NCBI GenBank assembly: GCA_934338065.1
Contig: CAKRGX010000011.1
Location: 1 to 64,000 of the forward strand
Origin: an uncultured Eubacterium sp.
GTDB taxonomy: Bacteria; Bacillota; Clostridia; Lachnospirales; Lachnospiraceae
DNA: 64,000 nucleotides
Direction: 5' to 3'
Every line of letters begins with the position of its first letter. The first letter of the stretch is position 1. Positions 1 to 8,267 of this stretch are shown here, one piece after another. The position numbers and the translations under genes are program-made. Under the pieces are notes generated by a model that did not search any database, had not been told where the DNA came from, and saw only the letters and a program-made list of their open reading frames with translations.

Positions 1-124
1 CCACTCCACCAGGGATTTCCCATCCTCTACGTTTTGATTTTATCAATAAAACTTCATCGCCTTTATATACTAATCCTGCAACAGATATAAAATGTAAGCA
101 ATTTATGAAACAATCAATAAACAT
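1..124 (-). CDS. NUDIX hydrolase, N-terminal part (runs off the left edge)
   Basis: Reading the minus strand from an ATG at 124 gives 41 codons that stay open to the window edge. After a hydrophobic start the peptide contains VAGLVYKGDEVLLIKSKR followed by GWEIPGGV, which is the beta-strand and the opening of the NUDIX box as seen in MutT-type pyrophosphohydrolases. The catalytic REXXEE part lies outside the window, so substrate cannot be judged. An in-frame TGA lies a few codons upstream, so this ATG is the first possible one; no clear Shine-Dalgarno sequence precedes it. It is co-directional with, and about 40 bp downstream of, the unrecognised gene at 165-1670, so the two may be co-transcribed. 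The family call rests on the pattern only; the fragment is short. Confidence 0.6.
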   Translation of the reverse strand, partial: MFIDCFINCLHFISVAGLVYKGDEVLLIKSKRRGWEIPGGV

Positions 125-164
125 TCTACAAACTCATGTGAATATTATAATATTTCATTGGTAT

Positions 165-1670
165 TCAGCTTATTCTATCATTTGCTAAATCATATAGCAC
201 TAAAAATATATCTTCTAGTTTCATCTTCTCAAATTCAGCATAATCCCCTAATAATGACACTTCCGAAGAGAAACCTGTAAACAATGCATTTAATAGCTTT
301 TTTTTCAACTTATCATAACCAATTTTATACGACTTTTGAAATATTTTTTCCTCTAAACAAAATCTTTGATACAAAGCAAATGCACTTATGAGAATATCTC
401 TCAACTTAATCTTTGTAAGTGTATCATCAATATTTTCCACTTCTGTATGGAAATATGATGTTTCATAACTTTGTGTATGCATTAAAGCCTTTCCAAATTC
501 AGCTATAAACTCCAACATATTGCCCTTTGTAATATTATCATCAAATAGTTGATAATGGCTTTGCTCAAAAAATATTGTCTGAATATCGGCTATGAAGTTA
601 CTATTATTATTTTCCCTCTCTTCAACTAAACTATATTTATTTAGTTTTTTAATAAAATCATATCTAAACCAATACATATTACCAAAGTAAAAAAATAAAT
701 TAGATAAATCTCCATATTGTTTTTTCAGCAAACTATATTGTTTATAATTAAGCGGAATAGCCGTCTGTCTATGAGGTTCATGAAGATTTAAATGTAAATA
801 ATCAACACCTTCATGTGGAAAATCAATTCTCAAACAATAACGGTCAGTATTTTCTAATGAGAAAAACACTTTTATTCCTGTTGTTTTCCTAATCCCCCGT
901 CTTATGACTCCAGCAGAAATTGCAGAATCTATTTCAATTTTTTGAATTCTCGAATTAGCTAATATTTCCTTAAAAATAAGCAATATACTTTTAGCAATCT
1001 TCCTTACATAAACCGGATATAGCTTGGAACTTTCCATAAGCAATAAGATAGCTTGAATTTGCATAAATGAAATTCCTGTCATTATTATTTCTCTATCTAT
1101 TTCCTTATTTAACTCAATTAGCTCAGAATCCAATAGCGTTGTTTGTCCCAGCACTTCCATGTATTGTTGTTGAAGCAGTTCTGTCTTATACATTCCATCT
1201 AAATATTCTGTAAGCATTGGACTAGGCATATAGTTAGCATTGAAATCCAACATATCATAACTTTCAAAATCATAGTCCATTATTAATGAAGATATACATG
1301 TATTAATCATACTTGCAATTAAACTCATATTTTGTAACTTTTCAGTTTCATACAAATTTCCTTCATGCAGTTCTGTTTTTATAACAAATAAAAGCATGTA
1401 AATTGTGCATAAATATGATGCTTTTCTGGAAGTAATGACCTTTTTATCTGGTAAACAGTCGTCCATAAAATTTTTTCTCCATATTTTCAAATCTGACATA
1501 TTATCATATTGTCCGTCAAAAATGTCATCGATATATGAACCATTTTCTAAAAAATCTCTCAGATACCTTCTCATATCTTCATCTTTCAACCTTACTGGCG
1601 CATTATCATATTTATACAAAAGAGCCACCAATGATTTTGTAAACTTATCCGAAAAAGTTATTTTATGCAT
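165..1670 (-). CDS. Unrecognised AT-rich cytoplasmic protein, about 501 aa
   Basis: A long open frame with AT-rich codon use. The start chosen is the internal ATG at 1670 (protein begins MHKITFSDKF), because GGGGGG-TGG lies just upstream; an ATG 12 codons earlier has no better site. The protein has no signal peptide or obvious membrane segment, is rich in Lys, Leu, Ile and Tyr, and looks mostly helical. One conspicuous stretch in the middle, around residues 285-310, reads RIDFPHEGVDYLHLNLHEP, with His and acidic residues that could form a site, but I cannot assign a family. Its start overlaps the end of the small broken frame at 1663-1795, and it sits upstream of a NUDIX gene. The three together look like an accessory cassette. 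Function unknown. Confidence 0.6.
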   Translation of the reverse strand: MHKITFSDKFTKSLVALLYKYDNAPVRLKDEDMRRYLRDFLENGSYIDDIFDGQYDNMSDLKIWRKNFMDDCLPDKKVITSRKASYLCTIYMLLFVIKTELHEGNLYETEKLQNMSLIASMINTCISSLIMDYDFESYDMLDFNANYMPSPMLTEYLDGMYKTELLQQQYMEVLGQTTLLDSELIELNKEIDREIIMTGISFMQIQAILLLMESSKLYPVYVRKIAKSILLIFKEILANSRIQKIEIDSAISAGVIRRGIRKTTGIKVFFSLENTDRYCLRIDFPHEGVDYLHLNLHEPHRQTAIPLNYKQYSLLKKQYGDLSNLFFYFGNMYWFRYDFIKKLNKYSLVEERENNNSNFIADIQTIFFEQSHYQLFDDNITKGNMLEFIAEFGKALMHTQSYETSYFHTEVENIDDTLTKIKLRDILISAFALYQRFCLEEKIFQKSYKIGYDKLKKKLLNALFTGFSSEVSLLGDYAEFEKMKLEDIFLVLYDLANDRIS

Positions 1671-1795
1671 TATCCACCCCCCGTTTAATATTATACAATA
1701 AGTCACTTATAATTTTATTTGTCATACTTTCTACCTTTGCAATTTCTCCGCGATTATTACGCATATTAAATTTTTTCCTGTCTCTCTTTATCCAT
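1663..1795 (-). pseudogene. Small protein gene interrupted by a +1 base in a run of six A
   Basis: An ATG at 1795 follows an excellent GGAGGAG Shine-Dalgarno sequence at the usual spacing, yet its frame (MDKERQEKI) stops after nine codons. Removing one A from the six-A run that follows (near 1771-1776) joins it to a frame that continues FNMRNNRGEIAKVESM and ends at 1663, overlapping the start of the 501-aa gene by the last codons. The repaired product would be about 43 aa. This could be a sequencing or assembly error, a true frameshift mutation, phase variation at the homopolymer, or slippage during expression. The translational overlap with the downstream gene suggests the two were one coupled unit. 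No family recognised. Confidence 0.5.
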
Positions 1796-1856
1796 ATGAC
1801 TCCTCCTTCTACAATCTCTTCGAATGTTCTGATAAAATTATAAATCAGAGAAATAC

Positions 1857-1902
1857 AAAAAAACAAGGATTATTCCATTATTTGCGAATAATCCTTGTTT
1901 TT
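1857..1902 (-). terminator. Intrinsic terminator of ppdK
   Basis: Near-perfect inverted repeat with arms AACAAGGATTATTC and GAATAATCCTTGTT around a 10-base loop, flanked by A/T runs on both sides. It lies about 60 bp past the ppdK stop on the minus strand. The flanking runs mean it could also act on the opposite strand. Confidence 0.85.
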
Positions 1903-1960
1903 ATTACATTCATCAGCTATTTTTAACTGATATTATGCTATTTTATCGAACATTTGTTCA

Positions 1961-4597
1961 CTACTTCTGTGCGATAGCTGCCTGTGCTGCTGCCAAACGT
2001 GCAATCGGTACACGGAATGGAGAACAGGATACATAGTCAAGACCAATCTTATTGCAGAATTCTACAGAAGATGGATCTCCACCATGCTCACCGCAGATAC
2101 CACAGTGAAGTGTGCTATTAGCCGGTTTACCAAGCTTAAGAGCAGTCTCCATAAGTTTGCCAACACCATCCTGATCTAATTTAGCAAACGGATCATTCTC
2201 GAATATCTTAGCATCATAGTAAGCATCGAGGAACTTACCAGCATCATCACGAGAGAAACCAAATGTCATCTGAGTAAGGTCGTTTGTACCGAAGCAGAAG
2301 AAGTCAGCCTCTTTAGCAATTTCATCTGCTGTCAATGCAGCACGTGGAATCTCGATCATTGTACCAACCTCATACTCAAGTTTAACACCAGCAGCAGCGA
2401 TTTCAGCATCAGCTGTCTCTACTACAAATTTCTTAACATATTTTAACTCTTTTACATCGCCAACCAATGGAATCATAATCTCTGGTTTTACATTCCAGTC
2501 TGGATGAGCTTTCTGAACTTCAATTGCTGCACGGATAACAGCCTTTGTCTGCATCTTAGCAATTTCAGGATAGGTTACTGCAAGACGGCATCCACGATGA
2601 CCCATCATTGGGTTGAACTCATGAAGGGAAGCAATAATTGCTTTGATATCTTCTACCGATTTACCCTGAGCATCAGCAAGCTTCTTAATGTCAGCCTCTT
2701 CTGTAGGAACAAACTCATGCAAAGGTGGATCCAGAAAACGGATTGTAACCGGATTTCCTTCCAATGCCTCGTACAATGCTTTGAAGTCTCCCTGCTGATA
2801 TGGAAGAATCTTGTCAAGAGCAGCCTCTCGCTCTTCTACTGTATCGGAGCAGATCATCTCACGGAAAGCAGCAATTCTGTCTTCCTCAAAGAACATATGC
2901 TCTGTACGGCAAAGACCAATACCTTCAGCGCCAAGCTCGCGAGCTTTTTTAGCATCTGCCGGTGTATCTGCATTAGTACGTACTTTCATTGTACGGAACT
3001 TATCTGCCCACTCCATAACACGTCCAAACTCTCCAGCGATCGTAGCATCTACAGTCTCAATAACGCCATCGTAAATGTTACCTGTAGAACCATCGATAGA
3101 AATGTAATCTCCTTCATGATATTCTTTTCCGGCAAGTGTGAATTTCTTATTTTCTTCATCCATGTTGATGTCACCACATCCGGATACACAACATGTACCC
3201 ATACCACGTGCAACTACGGCAGCGTGAGATGTCATACCACCACGGACAGTCAGAATACCCTGGGATGCTTTCATACCAGTAATATCTTCTGGAGATGTCT
3301 CAAGACGAACAAGGATAACTTTCTCACCCTTTGCATCCCATGCTACAGCGTCATCTGCTGTAAATACAACTTTACCACATGCAGCTCCAGGAGAAGCACC
3401 AAGTCCTTTTCCTACAGGAGTAGCAGCTTTCAATGCTTTTGCATCGAACTGTGGATGAAGAAGTGTATCCAGGTTACGAGGATCGATCATTGCTACCGCT
3501 TCTTCTTCTGTCTTATGTCCCTCATCAACAAGATCACAAGCAATCTTAAGAGCAGCCGGAGCTGTTCTCTTACCATTACGGCACTGAAGCATGAAGAGTT
3601 TTTTGTTTTCTACTGTAAACTCCATGTCCTGCATGTCATGATAATGATTCTCAAGAATATCACATACCTTGATAAACTCAGCATATGCTTCTGGGAATTC
3701 CTGCTCCATCTGAGCGATTGGCATCGGTGTACGTACACCGGCAACTACGTCCTCACCCTGTGCATTCTTAAGGAACTCACCCATCAGTTTGTTTTCACCC
3801 GTTGCAGGGTCACGAGTAAAGGCAACACCTGTACCAGACTCATCATTCAGGTTACCGAATACCATAGGCATTACGTTAACTGCTGTACCCCATGAATAAG
3901 GGATATCATTGTCACGACGATATACGTTAGCACGAGGGTTGTCCCATGAACGGAATACAGCCTCGATAGCAAGCTTCAACTGCTGTACCGGATCAGATGG
4001 GAATTCTTCGCCTAACTGCTTTTTGTACTCAGCCTTGAACTGCTCAGCCAAAGTCTTCAGATCTGCTGCTGTAAGATCAACGTCATACTCAACGCCTTTT
4101 TCTTCTTTCATCTTGTCAATAAGCTGTTCAAAATATTTCTTACCAACTTCCATTACAACGTCAGAGAACATCTGAATGAAACGTCTGTATGAATCATATA
4201 CGAAACGCTCGAACTTAGGATCCGGGTTACCAGCGATCATAGCTGCTACTACTTCGTCATTCAAACCAAGGTTAAGGATTGTATCCATCATACCAGGCAT
4301 GGATGCTCTAGCACCGGAACGTACCGATACCAAAAGTGGATTTTTAAGATCTCCGAACTTTTTACCATTAATCTCTTCCATCTTTGCAACGCCGGCCATA
4401 GTCTGCTCCATGATCTCGTCGTTGATCTTACGTCCATCCTCGTAATACTGTGTACAAGCCTCTGTAGTAATGGTGAATCCCTGTGGAACAGGAAGACCAA
4501 TACTTGTCATCTCAGCAAGGTTTGCGCCCTTACCACCAAGCAAGTTACGCATAGTCATATCGCCTTCGCTGAACATATAAACCCATTTGTTTGCCAT
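1961..4597 (-). CDS. ppdK: Pyruvate, phosphate dikinase
   Basis: 878 aa, the usual length. It interconverts pyruvate, ATP and phosphate with PEP, AMP and pyrophosphate in the cytosol, and in clostridia often serves glycolysis or gluconeogenesis. Visible hallmarks: N-terminal ATP-grasp domain with LLGGKGANLAEM and PGMMDTILNLGLND, the phosphohistidine swivelling domain with GGMTSHAAVVARGMG (catalytic His near residue 455-460), and the C-terminal TIM-barrel PEP/pyruvate domain with GLCRTEHMFF, MMGHRGCRL and the active-site Cys segment HCGICGEHGGDP. The ATG is preceded by TAGGAGG at a good distance. It is monocistronic: divergent from degV and followed by a strong terminator. A dyad lies in its upstream region. 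Confidence 0.98.
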   Translation of the reverse strand: MANKWVYMFSEGDMTMRNLLGGKGANLAEMTSIGLPVPQGFTITTEACTQYYEDGRKINDEIMEQTMAGVAKMEEINGKKFGDLKNPLLVSVRSGARASMPGMMDTILNLGLNDEVVAAMIAGNPDPKFERFVYDSYRRFIQMFSDVVMEVGKKYFEQLIDKMKEEKGVEYDVDLTAADLKTLAEQFKAEYKKQLGEEFPSDPVQQLKLAIEAVFRSWDNPRANVYRRDNDIPYSWGTAVNVMPMVFGNLNDESGTGVAFTRDPATGENKLMGEFLKNAQGEDVVAGVRTPMPIAQMEQEFPEAYAEFIKVCDILENHYHDMQDMEFTVENKKLFMLQCRNGKRTAPAALKIACDLVDEGHKTEEEAVAMIDPRNLDTLLHPQFDAKALKAATPVGKGLGASPGAACGKVVFTADDAVAWDAKGEKVILVRLETSPEDITGMKASQGILTVRGGMTSHAAVVARGMGTCCVSGCGDINMDEENKKFTLAGKEYHEGDYISIDGSTGNIYDGVIETVDATIAGEFGRVMEWADKFRTMKVRTNADTPADAKKARELGAEGIGLCRTEHMFFEEDRIAAFREMICSDTVEEREAALDKILPYQQGDFKALYEALEGNPVTIRFLDPPLHEFVPTEEADIKKLADAQGKSVEDIKAIIASLHEFNPMMGHRGCRLAVTYPEIAKMQTKAVIRAAIEVQKAHPDWNVKPEIMIPLVGDVKELKYVKKFVVETADAEIAAAGVKLEYEVGTMIEIPRAALTADEIAKEADFFCFGTNDLTQMTFGFSRDDAGKFLDAYYDAKIFENDPFAKLDQDGVGKLMETALKLGKPANSTLHCGICGEHGGDPSSVEFCNKIGLDYVSCSPFRVPIARLAAAQAAIAQK

Positions 4598-4634
4598 GTT
4601 TGTTATTCCTCCTAATTAAATATAGTATTAGTGT

Positions 4635-4658
4635 TTTGACGCAGAAACTGATGTCAAA
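4635..4658 (-). promoter_or_regulatory. Dyad TTTGAC-N12-GTCAAA in the ppdK leader or promoter
   Basis: A 24-bp imperfect palindrome, TTTGAC gCAGaaaCTGat GTCAAA, about 40-60 bp upstream of the ppdK start; the inner CAG/CTG also pair. A possible -10 (GATAAT, plus-strand 4661-4666) sits just beyond, which would put the dyad over the start of transcription. It could bind a dimeric repressor, but the TTGACA within it could also be a -35. Regulator unknown. Confidence 0.4.
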
Positions 4659-4776
4659 CAATTATCACGTAATCGCACCAAAAGAACACAACTGTTCTGC
4701 AGTCGCTGTTCCCATTGTAACATAAAAAGTATTTGTAGGAAAGCACTTTTTCTAATTTGCAAAAATATTTTTTAAT

Positions 4777-4806
4777 TTGACAAAGAACACCCTCACGCAC
4801 TATACT
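4777..4806 (+). promoter_or_regulatory. degV promoter
   Basis: TTGACA at 4777-4782 and TATACT at 4801-4806 with an 18-bp spacer, a close match to the housekeeping sigma consensus, 35 bp upstream of the degV start and its TGGAGGT ribosome binding site. Confidence 0.8.
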
Positions 4807-4841
4807 ATAAGTAACAAATCAAATTTTATGGAGGTACAACA

Positions 4842-5678
4842 ATGATACGTATTATTACAGATAGTCTGTGTGATCTGACCATGAGCCATGCCAAAGAGAT
4901 TAACATAGACATTCTGCCTTTAACAGTACGCTTTGGAGAAAACGACTACAAGTGTGGCGTAGACATGAAAAATGAGGATTTTTATGAACAATTGGCTACG
5001 AATCCAAATCACCCTTCCACGGCAGCTGTAAATCCTTTTGAATTTGAAGAACTCTTTCGAAAATACATAGAAGCCGGAGACGAGATTGTTGCGATCATCT
5101 TTTCAAAATTCATGAGTGCAACATTCCAATCAGCACAGATTGCCGCACAAAATATTAATTGTGACAGGTTGCATCTTATTGACTGTGAAAATGGAGCAAT
5201 GGGGCAGGCTCTCTTGATTGAGACAGCTGTAACTCTCCGTGACGAAGGAAAAACTGCCACAGAGATTGCTGATACGATAACGTCATTACTGCCAAAAACC
5301 ATGACTTATATCGTTGTTGACTCATTAGAATATTTAAAGCGTGGTGGACGCATCAGCAAAAGTGCCGCTCTGCTTGGCAGCCTGATCAAGCTTCACCCGG
5401 TTCTGCAAGTTGTTGCGGACGGTGCCAAACCGGTCGATAAAGTAAAAGGCAAGAAATCCTGTAATGCCTGGTTGATCAAAAAGTTGCAGGACCGTCCTGC
5501 CGACACAAATTATAAACTTGTTATCGGACATTCCAACGCTCCGGAACGCGCAGAGACTTTCAAAGAACAACTTCGTGAAGCCGGTATAACAAATGATATC
5601 TTTATCACATGCATTGGTCCTGTTGTTGGAACTCATATCGGACCAAACAGTCTTGGCATAGGATATATCGAAAAGTAA
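4842..5678 (+). CDS. DegV family fatty-acid-binding protein
   Basis: 278 aa, matching the DegV family. These cytosolic two-domain proteins bind a fatty acid and in Firmicutes can deliver it to the FakA kinase for phospholipid synthesis. Signatures seen: N-terminal IITDSLCDLT, the segment YEQLATNPNHPSTAAVNP that covers the conserved hairpin, and the helix-turn segment VDSLEYLKRGGRISKSAA. The C-terminal GPVVGTHIGPNSLGIGY is also typical. The start has TGGAGGT eight bases upstream. The gene is transcribed alone from a strong promoter and followed by a hairpin. Several DegV paralogues usually occur per genome, so a more specific role cannot be given. Confidence 0.93.
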   Translation: MIRIITDSLCDLTMSHAKEINIDILPLTVRFGENDYKCGVDMKNEDFYEQLATNPNHPSTAAVNPFEFEELFRKYIEAGDEIVAIIFSKFMSATFQSAQIAAQNINCDRLHLIDCENGAMGQALLIETAVTLRDEGKTATEIADTITSLLPKTMTYIVVDSLEYLKRGGRISKSAALLGSLIKLHPVLQVVADGAKPVDKVKGKKSCNAWLIKKLQDRPADTNYKLVIGHSNAPERAETFKEQLREAGITNDIFITCIGPVVGTHIGPNSLGIGYIEK

Positions 5679-5701
5679 GTTTTCTTCCTTATTACATTAA
5701 G

Positions 5702-5757
5702 AAGCGGCAATCCGAGATCAGTCACTACGACATAGTCTCTGATTACCGCTTTTCTTT
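5702..5757 (+). terminator. Terminator between degV and the convergent protease gene
   Basis: Arms AAGCGGCAATC and GATTACCGCTT pair with one G-U, followed by TTCTTT on the plus strand. It lies between two convergent genes and may serve both. Confidence 0.7.
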
Positions 5758-5762
5758 ATTCA

Positions 5763-6596
5763 TCACCAGCCTTGTGGTAATACACAGGTTCCTCCGAACC
5801 CTTTATGCTTCCACTTGTCCTTTTTTTCATCAAACCGGGTAACGGCAAGTATCTGCCATTTATTGGATTTTTTAAGAGACCGATAGATCTTGTCCAATTT
5901 TACCCACTTGCGATTATGGTCAGGATTACCGGAGTCCGCTAGAAACACACGGTCTGTCTTTTCATCATAAGTAAAAATAGTAACATAATGTCCTGCTGTA
6001 TTCTCCCAGTACACATCACTATCATAACTGCTTACAACAACAATACACGCAAGTGAATCCTTGACCTTCTTTTGAAAAGATGTATATTGCTTCGGCTTAC
6101 GCCACACATCCGAGGAAAAACCTGCTGACTGCAGCGCGGCTTTCATATACCCCCAGTCAATTGCTCCGCCACCGCCATAATCTGTCATCTTTTTAGCATA
6201 CTGATACATATCGGTTGGTGAACATTGATGACCGGAAAAGGTAGTGTAAATATTCGCCATACAGCACAAGCCACAACCAAAGCTGCCAAAACTTCCCCCA
6301 TCATAAAATTCTTCACTCCAATGGCCGGACCAGTTCAGGCGCTTCTTCCATGATTTAGGTCCCTGCAGGAAGGTTGCTATCTTTTTCGTCGGATCCGGCG
6401 TTGCCGTTGGTTTGGGACTCTCTGTCGGCACAGCAGCCGGCGTTGCCGTTGCAAAGCTTGTACTAGCCGGCTGCGCTGCCGTTTCCCGCGAATTTACCTG
6501 CAGAAAATGATTCAGTAGTACGGCCAATGCCAGCATGGCAATGCTCATTAATGATATAATGACTATCTGCTTTGTAGAATAGTCTCTTTTCTTCAT
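5763..6596 (-). CDS. Secreted or membrane-anchored C39-like cysteine protease
   Basis: 277 aa. One membrane segment (about residues 10-32) is followed by a Thr/Pro/Ala-rich linker (about 40-70), then a papain-fold domain of the Peptidase_C39_2 type. The likely catalytic Cys is in SFGCGLCCMA (near residue 108), the His in TAGHYVTIF and the Asp in VFLADSG. The C-terminus ends with FGGTCVLPQGW. Such proteins act outside the cytoplasmic membrane, perhaps on peptides or cell-wall-linked substrates; substrate is unknown. The gene is followed on the minus strand by the bidirectional hairpin shared with degV, and lies 53 bp downstream of glyS. No transporter for a bacteriocin is near, so it is unlikely to be a leader peptidase. 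Confidence 0.75.
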   Translation of the reverse strand: MKKRDYSTKQIVIISLMSIAMLALAVLLNHFLQVNSRETAAQPASTSFATATPAAVPTESPKPTATPDPTKKIATFLQGPKSWKKRLNWSGHWSEEFYDGGSFGSFGCGLCCMANIYTTFSGHQCSPTDMYQYAKKMTDYGGGGAIDWGYMKAALQSAGFSSDVWRKPKQYTSFQKKVKDSLACIVVVSSYDSDVYWENTAGHYVTIFTYDEKTDRVFLADSGNPDHNRKWVKLDKIYRSLKKSNKWQILAVTRFDEKKDKWKHKGFGGTCVLPQGW

Positions 6597-6649
6597 TCAA
6601 TTCTCCATTCTGAACTAGTCTGCACTATGTCATTAAAAGGAACGAAAAA

Positions 6650-8038
6650 TTAAAAAATAAATTTTTCTTCAAAATAACCTTTCAGCTCACTGATATTAAC
6701 CCGCTCCTGCTTCATGGTGTCACGATCACGAACTGTCACCATTCCATCTTCTTCCGAATCAAAATCATAAGTTACACAGTATGGCGTACCAATCTCATCC
6801 TGACGACGATAACGTTTTCCGATATTGCCACGGTCATCATATTCACAATTGTAATATTTGCTTAACTCTTCAAATACTTTTTCCGCCTTTTCATTTAATT
6901 TTTTAGAAAGAGGAAGAACACCGATCTTCACAGGTGCTAATGCCGGATGGAAATGCATCACAGTACGTACATCCCCCTCACCGATTTCTTCCTCATCATA
7001 AGCACTGCACAGGAATGCTAATGTCACACGGTCAGCCCCCAGTGATGGTTCAATAACATAAGGAATATATTTCTCCTTGCGCTCATCATCGAAGTAACTC
7101 ATATCTTCACCGGAAGTATTCTGATGCTGTGTCAGGTCATAATCCGTACGGTCGGCAATTCCCCATAACTCTCCCCAGCCAAATGGGAACAGGAACTCGA
7201 TATCACTCGTCGCTTTACTATAGAAAGAAAGTTCCTCTTTATCATGATCACGAACACGCATCTCATCTTCCTTGATACCAAGTGTCTGAAGCCAGTTGAT
7301 ACAAAATTCTTTCCAGTAACGGAACCACTCCAGATCAGTATCCGGCACGCAAAAGAACTCAAGTTCCATCTGCTCAAACTCACGGGTACGGAATGTAAAG
7401 TTACCCGGCGTAATCTCATTACGGAAGGATTTACCTATCTGTCCAATACCAAATGGTACTTTCTTGCGGGAGGTTCTCTGCACATTTTTAAAATTTACAA
7501 AGATACCCTGTGCAGTCTCAGGACGAAGATACACGGTATTTTTTGCATCCTCTGTAACCCCTTGAAATGTTTTGAACATAAGATTAAACTGACGGATTTC
7601 CGTAAAATTATGTTTTCCACAACTTGGGCAAGCCACCTGATTGTCAGCAATAAAATTCTCCATCTTATCTTTATCCCAGCCATCTACCGAGCCATCCAGT
7701 TCAATGCCTTTCCCCTCAGCATATGCCTCGATCAACTGATCTGCCCGAAAACGCTCATGACATTCTTTACAATCCATCAGCGGATCAGAAAATCCTCCAA
7801 GGTGTCCGGAGGCAACCCATGTCTGTGGATTCATAAGAATTGCACAATCTACACCGACATTGTATTTATTCTCCTGAATAAACTTCTGCCACCATGCCTT
7901 TTTGACATTATTTTTCAACTCAACACCAAGATTTCCATAATCCCACGTATTCGCCAGACCACCATAAATTTCAGAACCCGGATAAATAAAACCACGGCTC
8001 TTTGCCAACGCTACGATCTTGTCCATTGTCTTTTCCAT
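6650..8038 (-). CDS. glyS: Glycyl-tRNA synthetase, single-chain (alpha2) type
   Basis: 462 aa, class II synthetase that charges tRNA-Gly. Motif 2 is visible in [28 protein letters not shown] and motif 3 in [14 protein letters not shown], with the C-terminal anticodon-binding domain in the last 100 residues. A CxxC pair ([15 protein letters not shown]) suggests a metal-binding insertion. This is the eukaryote/archaea-like form used by many Firmicutes rather than the GlyQ/GlyS tetramer. Start at the ATG at 8038 follows GGAGGAAG; a second in-frame ATG four codons on is possible. A promoter with 17-bp spacing lies 35-60 bp upstream. No T-box leader fits in the short upstream stretch, which is unusual compared with many Firmicutes. 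Confidence 0.97.
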   Translation of the reverse strand: MEKTMDKIVALAKSRGFIYPGSEIYGGLANTWDYGNLGVELKNNVKKAWWQKFIQENKYNVGVDCAILMNPQTWVASGHLGGFSDPLMDCKECHERFRADQLIEAYAEGKGIELDGSVDGWDKDKMENFIADNQVACPSCGKHNFTEIRQFNLMFKTFQGVTEDAKNTVYLRPETAQGIFVNFKNVQRTSRKKVPFGIGQIGKSFRNEITPGNFTFRTREFEQMELEFFCVPDTDLEWFRYWKEFCINWLQTLGIKEDEMRVRDHDKEELSFYSKATSDIEFLFPFGWGELWGIADRTDYDLTQHQNTSGEDMSYFDDERKEKYIPYVIEPSLGADRVTLAFLCSAYDEEEIGEGDVRTVMHFHPALAPVKIGVLPLSKKLNEKAEKVFEELSKYYNCEYDDRGNIGKRYRRQDEIGTPYCVTYDFDSEEDGMVTVRDRDTMKQERVNISELKGYFEEKFIF

Positions 8039-8071
8039 CGTCTTCCTCCATTGCTTTCATTTTCTCTCAAT

Positions 8072-8100
8072 ATTGTACTATTTTAACGATGTTTTTGCAA
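8072..8100 (-). promoter_or_regulatory. glyS promoter
   Basis: On the minus strand, TTGCAA (8095-8100) and TACAAT (8072-8077) separated by 17 bp, giving a leader of about 30 nt. Confidence 0.65.
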
Positions 8101-8128
8101 GTAAAATAATTTGCGGGGGGATATTCTA

Positions 8129-8267
8129 TATGGTGTTTTTTGAGGTTTCCGTAATTCTCAAAGGCCAACATGGAATATTTCCTGCAAATAATTTTCTCAA
8201 ATGGGGAGATGATGCTGAGCAGAGCAAAAAAGACCGTAGATTCCGCCATGAGGGACTACGGTCTTTT
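8129..8267. repeat. Direct repeat copy A with terminator hairpin
   Basis: Diverged direct copy of 10661-10817. The best-matching core is AAAGGCCAACATGGAATATT, then GCAAATAATTTT, AAATGGGG and finally the hairpin AAAAGACCGTAG / CTACGGTCTTTT. On the minus strand the hairpin follows the stop codon of the gene at 8266-9717 directly and should terminate it. The two copies face the same way and enclose the 8.27-10.66 kb island. Confidence 0.85.

Noticed and set aside
2504..3895. 463-codon open frame on the plus strand opposite ppdK
   Set aside because: Cys/Ser/Thr-rich product typical of the antisense of a highly expressed gene; no ribosome binding site, and ppdK is certain.
7244..8086. 280-codon plus-strand frame opposite glyS
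   Set aside because: Shadow of glyS with no homology or start site.
8039..8265. T-box leader for glyS
   Set aside because: The promoter lies within 60 bp of the start, and no specifier loop or T-box sequence was seen.
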